In this document: positions 24,069 to 32,907 of the stretch, piece by piece
How the letters are laid out: every line of letters starts with the position of its first letter
Numbering within the stretch: position 1 is the stretch's first letter
From: CAWDVK01 sp963805715
Lineage (GTDB): Bacteria; Actinomycetota; Actinomycetes; Streptosporangiales; Streptosporangiaceae
Direction of reading: 5' to 3'
Assembly (NCBI GenBank): GCA_963805715.1
Contig: CAWDVK010000020.1
Coordinates: 868,001 to 932,000, forward strand
Length of the DNA stretch: 64,000 nucleotides
Notes under the pieces: model-generated
Databases searched by the model: none
What the model was told of the DNA's origin: nothing
What the model saw: only the letters and a program-made list of their open reading frames with translations
Position numbers and translations under genes: made by a program

Positions 24069-24944
24069 TTATTCAAGCCCGGGCCCCGGTTGAACCAGAT
24101 CGGTGCTCACCTGCCAGAGCCGTGCCGCAGCGGCCTTGTCGTAGCTGCGCTTGGAGGACTTCCTGGGCTTGCGATTCGCGAAGTAGCAGCCGGTCACCTG
24201 CTCTAGTCCGGGAGCGGTGGCCAGATTGATCGACGTGACGGCGCCCTGGGCCGGGGTTTTCATGAATGGGCGCATGAATGGCAGGAGCACTCGCTGGACG
24301 GCGCCGGGGTCCTCGGCTCCGAAAGATGTGCTCACCACGCCGGGATGCAGTGCGTTGGCGGTGACGGACGTGGCCTGCAGTCTCCTGGCCAGCTCGTAGG
24401 TGAACAGGACGTTGGCGAGCTTGGACTGGTTGTAGGCCCGTGCCCCGGAGTAGGACCGTTCCCCCTGCAAGTCGTCGAAGTCGATCCGTCCGATGGCCTG
24501 CATGTTGGACGAGACGGTGACCACGCGGGCCGGGGCGCTCTGCTTGAGCCGGCCGAGGAGCAGGCTGGTGAGCAGGAAGGGCGCGAGATGGTTGACGGCG
24601 AAGGTGCGCTCGAGCCCGTCAGCGGTGACGTGCCGGGTGTTCCAGTACCCGCCGACGTTGTTGACCAGAACATCGATCCGGGTCAGGCGCTGGAGTACCT
24701 CGTCAGCCAGCCGCCGCACCTCCGCCTGGGCTGACAGGTCCGCGACGAACACGTCGACGTTCCCGCCGCCCGCGGCGTTGATCTCGCGAGCTACCTGGTC
24801 GGCGCGCGGCCGATCTCGGCCGGTGATCGCGAGGTGCGCGCCCATCCCGGCCATGCCGAGGGCGGTCGCCCTGCCGATGCCCCCGGTGCCCCCGGTGATG
24901 AGCACCGTCTTGCCGGCCATCGGCCTGCTGGGGAACTGTCCCAT
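24069..24944 (-). CDS. Short-chain dehydrogenase/reductase (retinol-dehydrogenase-like)
   Basis: 291 residues, Rossmann fold. TVLITGGTGGIGRATALGMA is the dinucleotide site TGxxxGIG, VDVFVADLSAQAEVRRL the acidic adenine loop, IDVLVNNVGGYWNTR the NNxG motif, VVTVSSNMQ the catalytic Ser and ARAYNQSKLANVLF the YxxxK pair. NAITGRDRP-like arginines after strand 2 favour NADP(H). After position 240 comes the extended tail (FANRKPRKSSKRSYDKAAAA RLW) usual in the dehydrogenase/retinol-type subgroup. Probably the last gene of a minus-strand unit with the TPR-like gene and the AfsR-type regulator. Confidence 0.88.
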   Translation of the reverse strand: MGQFPSRPMAGKTVLITGGTGGIGRATALGMAGMGAHLAITGRDRPRADQVAREINAAGGGNVDVFVADLSAQAEVRRLADEVLQRLTRIDVLVNNVGGYWNTRHVTADGLERTFAVNHLAPFLLTSLLLGRLKQSAPARVVTVSSNMQAIGRIDFDDLQGERSYSGARAYNQSKLANVLFTYELARRLQATSVTANALHPGVVSTSFGAEDPGAVQRVLLPFMRPFMKTPAQGAVTSINLATAPGLEQVTGCYFANRKPRKSSKRSYDKAAAARLWQVSTDLVQPGPGLE

Positions 24945-25010
24945 CTTCGTGCTCCTTCGCTGCGGGCGGTCAGGTGGTGCGGGTCGCTGGTGGCTGGACG
25001 GTTCGGGCGG

Positions 25011-25496
25011 TCACGGGGAGCAGGGCCATGGGATCGGGTGGCAGGACGGAAACTGGCCTGCGGAGGTCACGGGCTCGTCCGCCCCCGTTGGCTGTCGCAG
25101 CTGGGCGGCGATGCGGACGGCGAGAGGGTCGCAGCCGACACTGGCGAGGTGCTCGCTGAGCAGGTCGGCTGCTCGCACGGCATCGCCGGAGGCGGCAGCC
25201 CTGAGCACTTCGATGTGGTGGCGTTCCCAGTTCATCTGCCGGTGACCGGGATCTCGGGCCGCGGTTCCGGTGATGGCTTCGAGATCGGCGAGGGCGAGCC
25301 CGAAGGCCGGGTCGGCGCTGATGGCGCCCCGCAGTGCGGTCATGGCCTGGCGCAGGTCCACGGCTCGCTGTGCTTGCCGGTAACATTCGGCCGCCCGCTG
25401 GTTTGCCGTGACCACGCGGCCGTGGTCCTCAACGGCCGGCCCGGTGGCCGTCAGGTGATCGCGGCGGCTCGGTGGCTGGCCTCGGGCTGGCTGCAT
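25011..25496 (-). CDS. TPR-like helical protein fragment or small protein
   Basis: About 161 residues from ATG 25496, which is my choice; no good ribosome site is seen. VTANQRAAECYRQAQRAVDL and MTALRGAISADPAFGLALAD form one TPR unit, and MNWERHHIEVLRAAASGDAV with RAADLLSEHLASVGCDPLAV a second. The same layout (DPxFxLAxA, ERxHxxVL, GDPxAVR) is the N-terminal half of longer actinobacterial TPR proteins of about 400 residues, so it may be a shortened copy: the last part (FPSCHPIPWPCSP) looks out of frame. It sits between the AfsR-type gene and SDR. Confidence 0.5.
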   Translation of the reverse strand: MQPARGQPPSRRDHLTATGPAVEDHGRVVTANQRAAECYRQAQRAVDLRQAMTALRGAISADPAFGLALADLEAITGTAARDPGHRQMNWERHHIEVLRAAASGDAVRAADLLSEHLASVGCDPLAVRIAAQLRQPTGADEPVTSAGQFPSCHPIPWPCSP

Positions 25497-25572
25497 GATT
25501 GCCAGGTTGACCGAGTCGCCTGACGTCGTGCTGAGGTACCGCTGAGGCCAACTGCAACAGCGGCCTGACTGG

Positions 25573-28500
25573 TCAGCGAGCGGGCAGCGCGATGCGGGCC
25601 GCGAGCGCGGCGACATCTGGCTCGTCGGTGAGCGAGTGGTGCACCAGGCCCCGGGATCGTCGCCGAGCGAGCGAGACGAAGGCCTCGGCGTTGCGGCGGG
25701 TCGGGTCGGCGATCGCCGTGACTGCGGCCACGGCGGTATCGGCGAGGACTTGCGTGGCCGGGTCCCCGCTGGCGGAAGCGGCCTCGGCGGCGTCAGCGGC
25801 GAAGACCGCGGCGTCGCTTACCTGGTCCGCGGCGAGCGCCCACCACGCCAGGCCAGCGAGCGCACGTGCCTGGCCGGCGGGAAGGTCCAGGTCTGCGTAG
25901 CGGCCGCCTGCCGCGTCCAGCAGCGCCCGCGCCCGCGCCAGGTCACCGAGCCGGCGAGCCACCGCCGCCTGGCCGACCATGGCGTCGGCAGACAGCCACG
26001 GGTTGAGGCTGCACCCGATCGCCTCCTCGTAAAGGCTGTCGGCTGCGGCGTCGTCGCCTTGCCTGGCCCGCAGTCCCGCCAGCGGGACCAGGCTGAGCGG
26101 CAGGTAAGTGAGGTGACCCGCGGCGCGGCATCGCCCCAGGAGCGTCTGGTAGGCGGCCGAGGCACCACCTAGGTCCCCCCGGGCCTCGGCGATGTAGGCC
26201 AGGGCGATGAGCGGAGAGACAACCGCCCAGGTCTCTCGCTGCGCGTCGAAGCGTTCGACACTCGAACGGGCAGCTGTCTCCGCATCCTCCAGCCGCCCCA
26301 GCGAGAACAGGTTCCAGGCGACCATCAGGTCATGCACCGCGAGGAGCCAGCCGTCGCCAGCCCGTTGCAGCAGATCGTGCGCCTCGCCCAGCACTTCGAG
26401 AGATCGCCCGAACTCGTTCGCGCGCACCAGCACCGCCGCCCGGCACACCAGCGCCTCGGCCAGGCGAACCGGGTCGTCACTGGTCCTCAACGCGGCGGCG
26501 GCAGTCTCGCATTCGCTGACACCGGCCGCGGGGCTGGATGACATGCCCACGAAAAAGCCGTGCCAGGCGTGCGCGGTCGCTGCCAGTTCGGGACGGCGCT
26601 GTCCTTTCGTGCCAAGCGCGTCACCGAGCCAGCGCGCTCCTTCGACGAAGTCGCTGTTGATGAACCACAGCCAGGCCATCCCCGATGCCAGCGACAGCGC
26701 CGCATCAGCATCGCCGGTTGCGATGAACCAGTCGAGCGCGGACCGCAGGTTGCCGGACTCCGAGGTGAGGCGTTCCCGCCACATCAGGCCGGCGGCGCCT
26801 CGCACGCCCTCGTAGGCATCCTCGGCCATCTGCCGGTAATGGGCGCCGTGGCTGGCGCGCATGGCGTCAGCTTCGCCAGATTCATCGAGGCGATCCCGGC
26901 CGTACTGCCACAGCGTCTGGAGCTGGGTGAACCGGGCTGCACGACCGGTAGTGGGGGCGGCGACGAGGGACTTGTCGACCAGCCGGCTGAGCACGTCGAG
27001 GATCTCGCCGTGCGGCACCTCATCGTCGGCGCAGACTGCCTCGGCGGCGGCCAGCTCGCAGCCGCCGACGAACACGGACAGCCGTGCGAACAGGCGGCGC
27101 TCGTCCTCGAACAGCAGGTCGTAGCTCCAGTCCACCACCGCGCGCAGGGTCTGCTGGCGGGGCAGGGCGGTGCGGGCGCCCCCGGTGAGTAGCCGGAAGC
27201 GGTCGTCGAGACGTTCCGCCAGGGTGGTCAAGGTCAGCGCGCGGAGGCGGGCCGCGGCGAGCTCGACGGCCAGCGGAAGCCCGTCCAGTCGGCGACACAC
27301 GTCCTCGATGACAGGACGGGTGTGCCCGTCTGCGGCAAATCCGGGCTGCACCGCCCTGGCACGATCGACGAAGAGCTCGACGGCGGCCGCCACGGCCAGA
27401 CCGCCCACCGGCGCCAGGATTTCGCCGGGAACGCCGAGCGGCTCGCGGCTGGTTGCGATCAGCCGGAGCCCGGGTATCGCGCCTACCAGGGTGTCAGCTA
27501 AGGCGGCTGCCTGGTCGATGACGTGTTCACAGTTGTCGAGGACGACGAGGAGCGAGCGGCCCGCCAGGTGGCGCAGGATGAGGTCCGCCGTCGATCCTGG
27601 AGAATCGGGGCTGGCCATGGCAGCGGCGGCCGCTCCGAGTGCGCCAGCCACGGCTGGCGCAACCCCCTCGGGCTCCTTGACGCCGGCGAGCTCGATCAGC
27701 CACGCGCCGTCCCGGTGGTCTTGGCGCAGGGCGGCTGCCGCCTCCACCGCCAGCCGGGTCTTGCCCACTCCGCCAGGGCCGATGAGCGTCACCAGCCGGC
27801 TGGACCGGACCATGTCGCTGAGCTGTTCGAGTTCGGCGCCGCGTCCGACGAAGCTGCTCAGCCGCTCCCGCACGTTGCCCGTGGAAGTCAGCGCCGCAAC
27901 CGCCCGCGGAGGTGCCGGGACGGCAAAGTCGAGGGAGGGGTCCTGGGCCAGGATGCGGCGCTCGAGTGCGCGCAAGGCCGGGCCCGGATCGATCCCCAGC
28001 TCGCCGACCAGGCGGTCACGGACCTCGGTGTAGGCGCGAAGGGCCTCGGCCTGCCGTCCGGCCCGGTAGAGGGCGAGAATGAGCAGCTCCCACAGGCGCT
28101 CCCGAAGCGGATGTTCGCGGCACAGCGCGTCCAGGTCGCCGACGAGCTCCCGGTGGCGGCCCAGCACGAGGTCCGCTTCGACACGAGTCTCGATCGCCAC
28201 CAGGGTCAGCTCGTCGAGATGCGCCCGCTCGGCGTCAGCGAAGCCGGCGTAGGCGAACTCAGAAAGCGGCTCCCCGCGCCGCAGCCGGAGCGCCTCGCCC
28301 AGCACGGTCGACGCCAGCGCCATCTCGCCCTCCCCGAGAAGGCGCCGTCCGTCGGCGACAAGCCGCTCGAACTGACCGGCGTCCACATCGTCCGGCCCGA
28401 TGCCGAGGGCGTAGCCGGCTTCGCTGGTGACGATCGCCGCCGCGCCGAGGGTGCGGCGTAGCTGGGCGATCTGGGCCTGCAGGGCGTTCGCCGGGTTGGT

Positions 28501-28674
28501 CACCTGCCCGTCTCCCCAGAGGGCGTCGATCAGCCGGTCGGCACTGACCGGCTGGCCCCGCTGAAGCGCCAGCAGGGCCAGGATGGCTCGCTGCTTGGCG
28601 CCGCGGACCGGCAGCGGCACGCCCTCTTCGATGGCCTCGAACTCGCCGAAGAAGCGGACCTCCACGCCCTCCAC
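25573..28674 (-). CDS. AfsR/SARP-family regulator (BTAD, NB-ARC ATPase, TPR)
   Basis: 1033 residues. GTG 28674 opens directly into the OmpR-like DNA-binding domain VRFFGEFEAIEEGVPLPVRG followed by RAILALLALQRGQPVSADRL. The bacterial transcriptional activation domain follows (HRELVGDLDALCREHPLRER, LYRAGRQAEALRAYTEVRDR). The NTPase has a Walker A GPGGVGKTRLAVEAA near residue 295 and Walker B SLLVVLDNCEHV. GLRLIATSREPLGVPGE and the winged-helix part RLDDRFRLLTGGARTALPRQ are standard. The last 400 residues are TPR-like. Such proteins switch on secondary-metabolite or morphological genes on an ATP- and ligand-dependent basis. Possible targets are the two genes downstream or the divergent DUF4386 gene. 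Confidence 0.93.
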   Translation of the reverse strand: MEGVEVRFFGEFEAIEEGVPLPVRGAKQRAILALLALQRGQPVSADRLIDALWGDGQVTNPANALQAQIAQLRRTLGAAAIVTSEAGYALGIGPDDVDAGQFERLVADGRRLLGEGEMALASTVLGEALRLRRGEPLSEFAYAGFADAERAHLDELTLVAIETRVEADLVLGRHRELVGDLDALCREHPLRERLWELLILALYRAGRQAEALRAYTEVRDRLVGELGIDPGPALRALERRILAQDPSLDFAVPAPPRAVAALTSTGNVRERLSSFVGRGAELEQLSDMVRSSRLVTLIGPGGVGKTRLAVEAAAALRQDHRDGAWLIELAGVKEPEGVAPAVAGALGAAAAAMASPDSPGSTADLILRHLAGRSLLVVLDNCEHVIDQAAALADTLVGAIPGLRLIATSREPLGVPGEILAPVGGLAVAAAVELFVDRARAVQPGFAADGHTRPVIEDVCRRLDGLPLAVELAAARLRALTLTTLAERLDDRFRLLTGGARTALPRQQTLRAVVDWSYDLLFEDERRLFARLSVFVGGCELAAAEAVCADDEVPHGEILDVLSRLVDKSLVAAPTTGRAARFTQLQTLWQYGRDRLDESGEADAMRASHGAHYRQMAEDAYEGVRGAAGLMWRERLTSESGNLRSALDWFIATGDADAALSLASGMAWLWFINSDFVEGARWLGDALGTKGQRRPELAATAHAWHGFFVGMSSSPAAGVSECETAAAALRTSDDPVRLAEALVCRAAVLVRANEFGRSLEVLGEAHDLLQRAGDGWLLAVHDLMVAWNLFSLGRLEDAETAARSSVERFDAQRETWAVVSPLIALAYIAEARGDLGGASAAYQTLLGRCRAAGHLTYLPLSLVPLAGLRARQGDDAAADSLYEEAIGCSLNPWLSADAMVGQAAVARRLGDLARARALLDAAGGRYADLDLPAGQARALAGLAWWALAADQVSDAAVFAADAAEAASASGDPATQVLADTAVAAVTAIADPTRRNAEAFVSLARRRSRGLVHHSLTDEPDVAALAARIALPAR

Positions 28675-28812
28675 CGTACGGCAGTGGCCCTGCCGCTGCC
28701 GAGCAGCTTCGCGGCCAGCCTGGCCGTCCGCACCTCAGCGCCACGGCAGTTCCGCCTCAGGCCCTGCGCGCATCCTCGTCAGCACCAGGGAACCTAGGCG
28801 AAAGGACGAGCG

Positions 28813-29580
28813 ATGATCGAGGCAGAGCTCCTCACCAAGCACTACGGCAAGACGGTCACAATGTCAGCGAGAACCATCGGGCGAATCGTCGGGGCGCTGT
28901 TCCTGCTCGCGTACGTCGTGTACCTGGCCGGCGGCGCCCTGGCCGACGCCGGCCCAGCCAGCACGGTCGTGCTCTCCCATGTCGCCAGCCATCAGACACA
29001 GATATCGGCCGGAGCGCTGCTGATGCTGGCCAACTCCGCCGCCGTCGTCGGCATCGGCGTGCTGATCTTCCCCATCCTCAGGCGCCATCACCAGCTCTCC
29101 GCCTACGGCTACCTGGCCGCTCAGGTAGTCCAGGGGGTCATGCTGGCCATGGGCGTGGTCTTCCTGCTGCTGCGGATACCGCTCGCCCAGGCCCACTCCG
29201 GCAGCAATGCCGTCGTCCTCGGCGCGGTGGCCCAGGCCGCGCAGGAAGCCAACCACTACTCCTTCTGGATCGGCATGGCCGCCGTCGGAATCGGCGGCCT
29301 CCTGCTCTGCCGGGTCCTCCTGCGCGAACGGCTCGCGCCCACCATCCTGGCCGCCTGCGGGCTAGCCGGATACGCCATCTTCCTGGCCGGAGCCATGCTC
29401 CAGATCCTCGGCCACAACGTCGGCGTTGCCCTGTCCATCCCGGGCGGAATCTTCGAGATCACCTTCGGAGCCCTGCTCATCGCCAAAGGCTTCCCCGAAG
29501 GGCAGACCCGCGACAACGAAGCATTGACCCCCAGCCTCCCGGCTGCCCTGACAGCAACCTCCGGCGGGCCAGCCACCTGA
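28813..29580 (+). CDS. DUF4386 membrane protein fused to the first residues of an ABC ATPase
   Basis: 255 residues. From residue 17 (MSARTIGRIVGALFLLAYVV) it is a typical DUF4386 protein with about seven hydrophobic helices (ISAGALLMLANSAAVVGIGV, LSAYGYLAAQVVQGVMLAMG, PTILAACGLAGYAIFLAGAM). The first 16 residues, MIEAELLTKHYGKTVT, instead match the start of ABC-2-type ATPases (MIEAExLTKxYGKTVA). The ribosome site AAAGGA precedes the ATG at 28813, while the internal ATG at 28861 has none. A deletion therefore seems to have joined an ABC promoter, ribosome site and 16 codons to this gene. Function of DUF4386 is unknown. Confidence 0.82.
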   Translation: MIEAELLTKHYGKTVTMSARTIGRIVGALFLLAYVVYLAGGALADAGPASTVVLSHVASHQTQISAGALLMLANSAAVVGIGVLIFPILRRHHQLSAYGYLAAQVVQGVMLAMGVVFLLLRIPLAQAHSGSNAVVLGAVAQAAQEANHYSFWIGMAAVGIGGLLLCRVLLRERLAPTILAACGLAGYAIFLAGAMLQILGHNVGVALSIPGGIFEITFGALLIAKGFPEGQTRDNEALTPSLPAALTATSGGPAT

Positions 29581-29673
29581 CGTGGTGACCCGAGGCCGGC
29601 CGAGCCGCATCTGCCGGCACGGGCGGGCGCTGGCGGTGCTGCTCCGGTGGCACCGCCAGCGCGCGCCGGGCTG

Positions 29674-30488
29674 CTACTCGACCGGGCCGATCTCGGCGCC
29701 GGCGAGGTCGGCGTAGATGAGGAACTTGAATGGGTCGAACTGCTGGTGCTGCTCCATGAGGCGGTGCAGCGCGGTGCAGCGCGGTGCAGCGCGGTGCGGC
29801 GCAGCCCGGCCAGGGTGACGCTGGCGGGGTGGCACAGCAGGCCCGGCTGGATGATCTGCAGGGCGAGGGCGTGATCGCCCTGGCCGATGAGAGTGGCAGC
29901 GGCGGTGGCGAACTGCTCATCCCTGCCCCCGGCCAGCAGGTCGAGTGCGGCGGCGCGCTCGGCGGCGGACGCCGGCTCGAGTCCCTGCCCGTCCGGCTGC
30001 CAGTAGCCGGTGCGCTGGTGGTAGAGCCGCTCGGTGAAGTGGTCGCGGATGACCAGGTAGGGAACGACCGCCGCGGGGTGGTCACGGAGCACCGCCGGGA
30101 GGCTGGCCTGCGCCAGGATGTCCGGGAGGGTGCGGCCGTTTCGGATGCCGTCCAGGACCTGGCCGTGCAGCCGGGTCAGCGCCGCCTCAAGGCCGGCGAC
30201 CGCGCCGGCGGTGAAGAGCTCGGTCAGCGTTGAGTGGCCCTGGATGAGCAGGCGGGGCCGCAGGCTGCCAATGAAGGCGAGGGCCTCCAGCAGCCCTTCC
30301 GGGGAGCCTTCGGCGGCGAATGGCTGCCCCAGGTAGGGCATCATCACGTCGCCGGTGAACAGCACGCCGCTCGCCGGAAGGTGAACCATCAGCGCGTCTG
30401 CGGTCTCCCCGCCCGGTGCCGGATAGAGGACAAGCTCGGTGCCCCCTGCGGTCAGTGGCGTTGGCTGGCTGATCAGCTGGTCGGGCAC
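29674..30488 (-). pseudogene. Metallo-beta-lactamase-fold alkylsulfatase-like hydrolase, both ends damaged
   Basis: The body has GGETADALMVHLPASGVLFT with GDVMMPY (the metal Asp region), LRPRLLIQGHSTLTELFT (a metal-binding His of the fold) and an alkylsulfatase-type dimerisation part (YLVIRDHFTERLYHQRTGYW, ALALQIIQPGLLCHPASVTL). The first half of the lactamase fold, with the HxHxDH site, is absent: the GTG at 30488 begins in the middle. Near the end a 10-bp unit is tripled (29761-29790), shifting the frame. The correct ending MEQHQQFDPFKFLIYADLAG stops at 29674-29676. Lies 8 bp behind the SAM-methyltransferase gene. Confidence 0.75.
29761..29790. repeat. 10-bp unit present three times (frame-breaking)
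   Basis: GCGGTGCAGC occurs at 29761, 29771 and 29781, with a partial fourth copy. Two copies too many add 20 bp and shift the end of the alkylsulfatase-like gene out of frame. Confidence 0.9.
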
Positions 30489-30496
30489 GACGGCGG

Positions 30497-31372
30497 CTAG
30501 GGCTTACGGGCGACGCCGCACCAGGCCGTCACCTGGAGCGGGGTGAGCTGGCCCGGCTCGGGCCGCCACTGCTGAGGCTGGACCACGCCTGGCTCGAGCA
30601 GGTCAAGCCCGTCGAAGAAGCGCGTGACCGCGGCACGATCGCGCATGGTTGCCTTCGGGCCGGTCATCCGCTCGTTCACGCGCTTGGTCATTTCGGCCAT
30701 CCTCGCCGCATGAATGTCGCTAGCCGGGTGCGCGAGCACGAGGTAGCTGCCGGACGGGAGAGCCTGCATCAGGCGGGCGACGATGCCGTGGGGATCGTCA
30801 GCGTCCGGGATCATGTGCAGGATGATCAGCAGCATGAGCGCGACCGGCTGGCTGAAGTCCAGCGTCTGCCGCGCACCCTGCAGAATGGCCGGGGTGTCGC
30901 GCAGATCAGCGTCGATGTAGCCGGTCGCGCCCTCGGGCGTGCTGGTGAGCAGCGCCCGGGCATGCGCCAGCACGATCGGGTCATTGTCGACGTAGACGAT
31001 GCGCGCCTGGGGGGTGACCGCCTGCGCCACCTCATGCGTGTTGCTGGCTGTCGGCAGGCCGGTGCCAATGTCCAGGAACTGGCGGATGCCGCAGCCCGAT
31101 GCCAGGTAGCGCACCGCACGGGCCAGGAACTCCCGGTTGGCCCGCACGTCCGTGCGGATGCCCGGGTTGGCGGCGATCGCCTGCTCGGCTGCATCCCGGT
31201 CGGCTGCGTAGTTGTCCTTGCCCCCGAGCCAGTAGTTGTAGACGCGAGCCGAGTGCGCATGCGAGATGTCGAACTCCGGCGGCTCTGCCTGGCTCGGCTC
31301 TGCCTGGCTCGGCTCTGCCTGGCTCGGCTCTGCCTGGCTCGGCTCTGCCTGGCTCGGCGGCTTTCCGGACAT
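30497..31372 (-). CDS. SAM-dependent methyltransferase (PF04672/Methyltransf_19 type) with SQAEP repeats
   Basis: 291 residues. After a variable start come FDISHAHSARVYNYWLGGKD and NYAADRDAAEQAIAANPGIR, the family hallmark, then FLDIGTGLPTASNTHEVAQA (SAM motif I), ARIVYVDNDPIVLAHARAL (motif II) and YIDADLRDTPAIL. The family is abundant in Streptomyces-type genomes; substrates are unknown. The N-terminus has five SQAEP repeats encoded by a perfect 15-bp array and is probably disordered. GTG/ATG choice at 31372 rests on the continuous frame through the array. Confidence 0.88.
   Translation of the reverse strand: MSGKPPSQAEPSQAEPSQAEPSQAEPSQAEPPEFDISHAHSARVYNYWLGGKDNYAADRDAAEQAIAANPGIRTDVRANREFLARAVRYLASGCGIRQFLDIGTGLPTASNTHEVAQAVTPQARIVYVDNDPIVLAHARALLTSTPEGATGYIDADLRDTPAILQGARQTLDFSQPVALMLLIILHMIPDADDPHGIVARLMQALPSGSYLVLAHPASDIHAARMAEMTKRVNERMTGPKATMRDRAAVTRFFDGLDLLEPGVVQPQQWRPEPGQLTPLQVTAWCGVARKP
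31281..31355. repeat. Perfect tandem array, 5 x 15 bp (SQAEP)
   Basis: Five identical GGCTCTGCCTGGCTC units, in frame with the methyltransferase N-terminus, giving SQAEP on the minus strand. Confidence 0.96.
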
Positions 31373-31516
31373 ACGGCGATGTTAGCGCCCCGCAGGTGGC
31401 GGCCACCGTGGTAACGGGCGCCGACGCGGCGCGCTCGCGCGCGGCCTGAGCACACGCTGCCGGAACGCGGTGCTGCCCGCAACGCGGCCACGGCCCAGTT
31501 CTCGGCCGCTGCGCAG

Positions 31517-31572
31517 CGACGTGGATGCGTGCCTACTGCGCAAACAGCAACTGCAGGCACGCATCCACGACG
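31517..31572. other. Long hairpin, 17 of 18 bp paired
   Basis: Arms 31517-31534 (CGACGTGGATGCGTGCCT) and 31555-31572 pair with one mismatch around a 20-nt loop. No T-tract follows. It is in the non-coding stretch upstream (minus strand) of the SAM-methyltransferase; the rest of 31373-31744 holds only this hairpin and the 26-bp array. Confidence 0.6.
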
Positions 31573-31667
31573 TTCGGCGGCCCTGGCGAAATCGCCCGCG
31601 GCCCGTTTGCGGACTGGATGGCCGGCGCGACGGCATGACCAGTCTGGGGGCGCCGTGGTCTTCGTCT

Positions 31668-31771
31668 CAGCTCGCCGGCTCGGCTCCGGGTGTCAGCTCG
31701 CCGGCTCGGCTCCGGGTGTCAGCTCGCCGGCTCGGCTCCGGGTGTCAGCCCGCCGGCTCGGCTCCGGATGG
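31668..31771. repeat. Tandem array, 4 x 26 bp, covering a stop codon
   Basis: Unit CAGCTCGCCGGCTCGGCTCC plus GGGTGT. The fourth copy is diverged (CAGCCC start, GGATGG end). The minus-strand stop of the DUF1801-like gene (31745-31747) is at the junction of copies 3 and 4. Confidence 0.93.
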
Positions 31772-32146
31772 GGAGCCGAGGGCTGACCGCACCAGGTCGC
31801 TGAGCTCCTCGTCGGGGATGCCGGCCGCTTCCTGCGGGCGCAGCCGGATGGTGCCCGTGCTCGTCCTGAGCTCGGGGTGACGGGCGGTGAAGCCGCCATC
31901 GCGTCCCTGCTGCCCGTAGATCGACACGCCGTGCTTCCATGCGCCCAGGCACAGGCGGGAGCGCCCGACCTTGTAGGTGGGCATCTTGTAGGACAGGACG
32001 ACGGCCGCGTCAGGGTAAGCAGCCAGGATCAGCCGGTGCAGCCGGTCGAACAGGGGGCGGTGGGCAGCGGGGATGGCGTCGATGTAGTCACGCACTGCCT
32101 CGTCCACGGTCTGCTCCCGTCCCGGCGAGCCTTCATTCTTGCCCAT
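31745..32146 (-). CDS. DUF1801-like small protein
   Basis: 133 residues from ATG 32146; a GTG at 32170 would add eight. VDEAVRDYIDAIPAAHRPLF and LILAAYPDAAVVLSYKMPTY fit the DUF1801 pattern (Y(D/A)..P...R..L..L....P.....yKMPty), and LGAWKHGVSIYGQQGRDGGF the second half. The family has a YdhG/TATA-box-like fold and no known activity. The last residues (GSPSGAEPAG) come from the 26-bp array, so the tail varies with copy number. Confidence 0.7.
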   Translation of the reverse strand: MGKNEGSPGREQTVDEAVRDYIDAIPAAHRPLFDRLHRLILAAYPDAAVVLSYKMPTYKVGRSRLCLGAWKHGVSIYGQQGRDGGFTARHPELRTSTGTIRLRPQEAAGIPDEELSDLVRSALGSPSGAEPAG

Positions 32147-32307
32147 GAGGACGTGGGGCGCGAGACTCACCGCCGCCCGTTCGGGCGGCCAGGCCCGCCG
32201 GGCCCGCGCGGTGCGGTGCGCCCAAGCTGAAACGCCGCCACCCAGGCCGCCGCTCCGGCGGCACGCCCTGCAGGCGCCGGAGCGCTGGCCTGGTTTAGGT
32301 TCTCCTC

Positions 32308-32685
32308 ATGGCAGTCGCCCGGACCGGAGTCGTATCACTGGATTGCGCCCACGCCAGGCCGCTGGCTGAGTTCTGGGCCGCGATGCTCGGTGGCGAGATC
32401 GTCTTCACGAGCGCTGCCGCCGTGGTCGTGCGCACCAGCTGGCTGGCCCTCAGCGCTATCGAGGTCCCCGCCTACCGGCCGCCGACCTGGCCGGCGGCGG
32501 ACGTTCCCCAGCAGATCCACCTGGACCTCGCCGTGAGCGACCTGGAGGCCGCGGTCGCCGAGTCCCTGCGGCTCGGCGCGACGCTCGCGGCGGAGCAGCC
32601 GTCCCCCGGCCGGCGGCGGGTGCTCCTCGACCCCGCCGGTCATCCGTTCTGCCTGACGACCCAGATCCCGTCCGAGGCGCTGTAG
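32308..32685 (+). CDS. VOC/glyoxalase-like protein
   Basis: 125 residues. VVSLDCAHARPLAEFWAAML with GGEIVF is the first beta-alpha-beta unit, and QQIHLDLAVSDLEAAVAESL with RRRVLLDPAGHPFCLTT the second, with the usual GxPFCL ending. VOC proteins are metal-dependent dioxygenases/isomerases or antibiotic-binding proteins. Several normal metal ligands are replaced (D instead of H in the first strand), as in the glyoxalase-like/6-aminohexanoate group. It starts at ATG 32308 on a weak ribosome site. Confidence 0.75.
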   Translation: MAVARTGVVSLDCAHARPLAEFWAAMLGGEIVFTSAAAVVVRTSWLALSAIEVPAYRPPTWPAADVPQQIHLDLAVSDLEAAVAESLRLGATLAAEQPSPGRRRVLLDPAGHPFCLTTQIPSEAL

Positions 32686-32907
32686 CTGACGCGCCCCCCC
32701 GGCCTGGCGGCAGACGTGCTGCCCGCCAGCTGCGCGGCGCTGCCGCGCGGCCGGCCCGCTCGCGGCTGTCCGCGGCCGGACCGGGTAGGAGGGACCTGAG
32801 CTGACGGGCCCGGCACGCGGGATCGCGTGCCGGAACGAGCCGGATTCGCCGGGTCCGGCGTCAGCCGCGCGCTAGGATCCGGCCAGCTAGCAGGAAGGAA
32901 CCGGCAG

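Noticed and set aside
31517..31572. Terminal inverted repeats of an insertion sequence
   Set aside because: The arms enclose only 20 nt and no transposase is present in the window.
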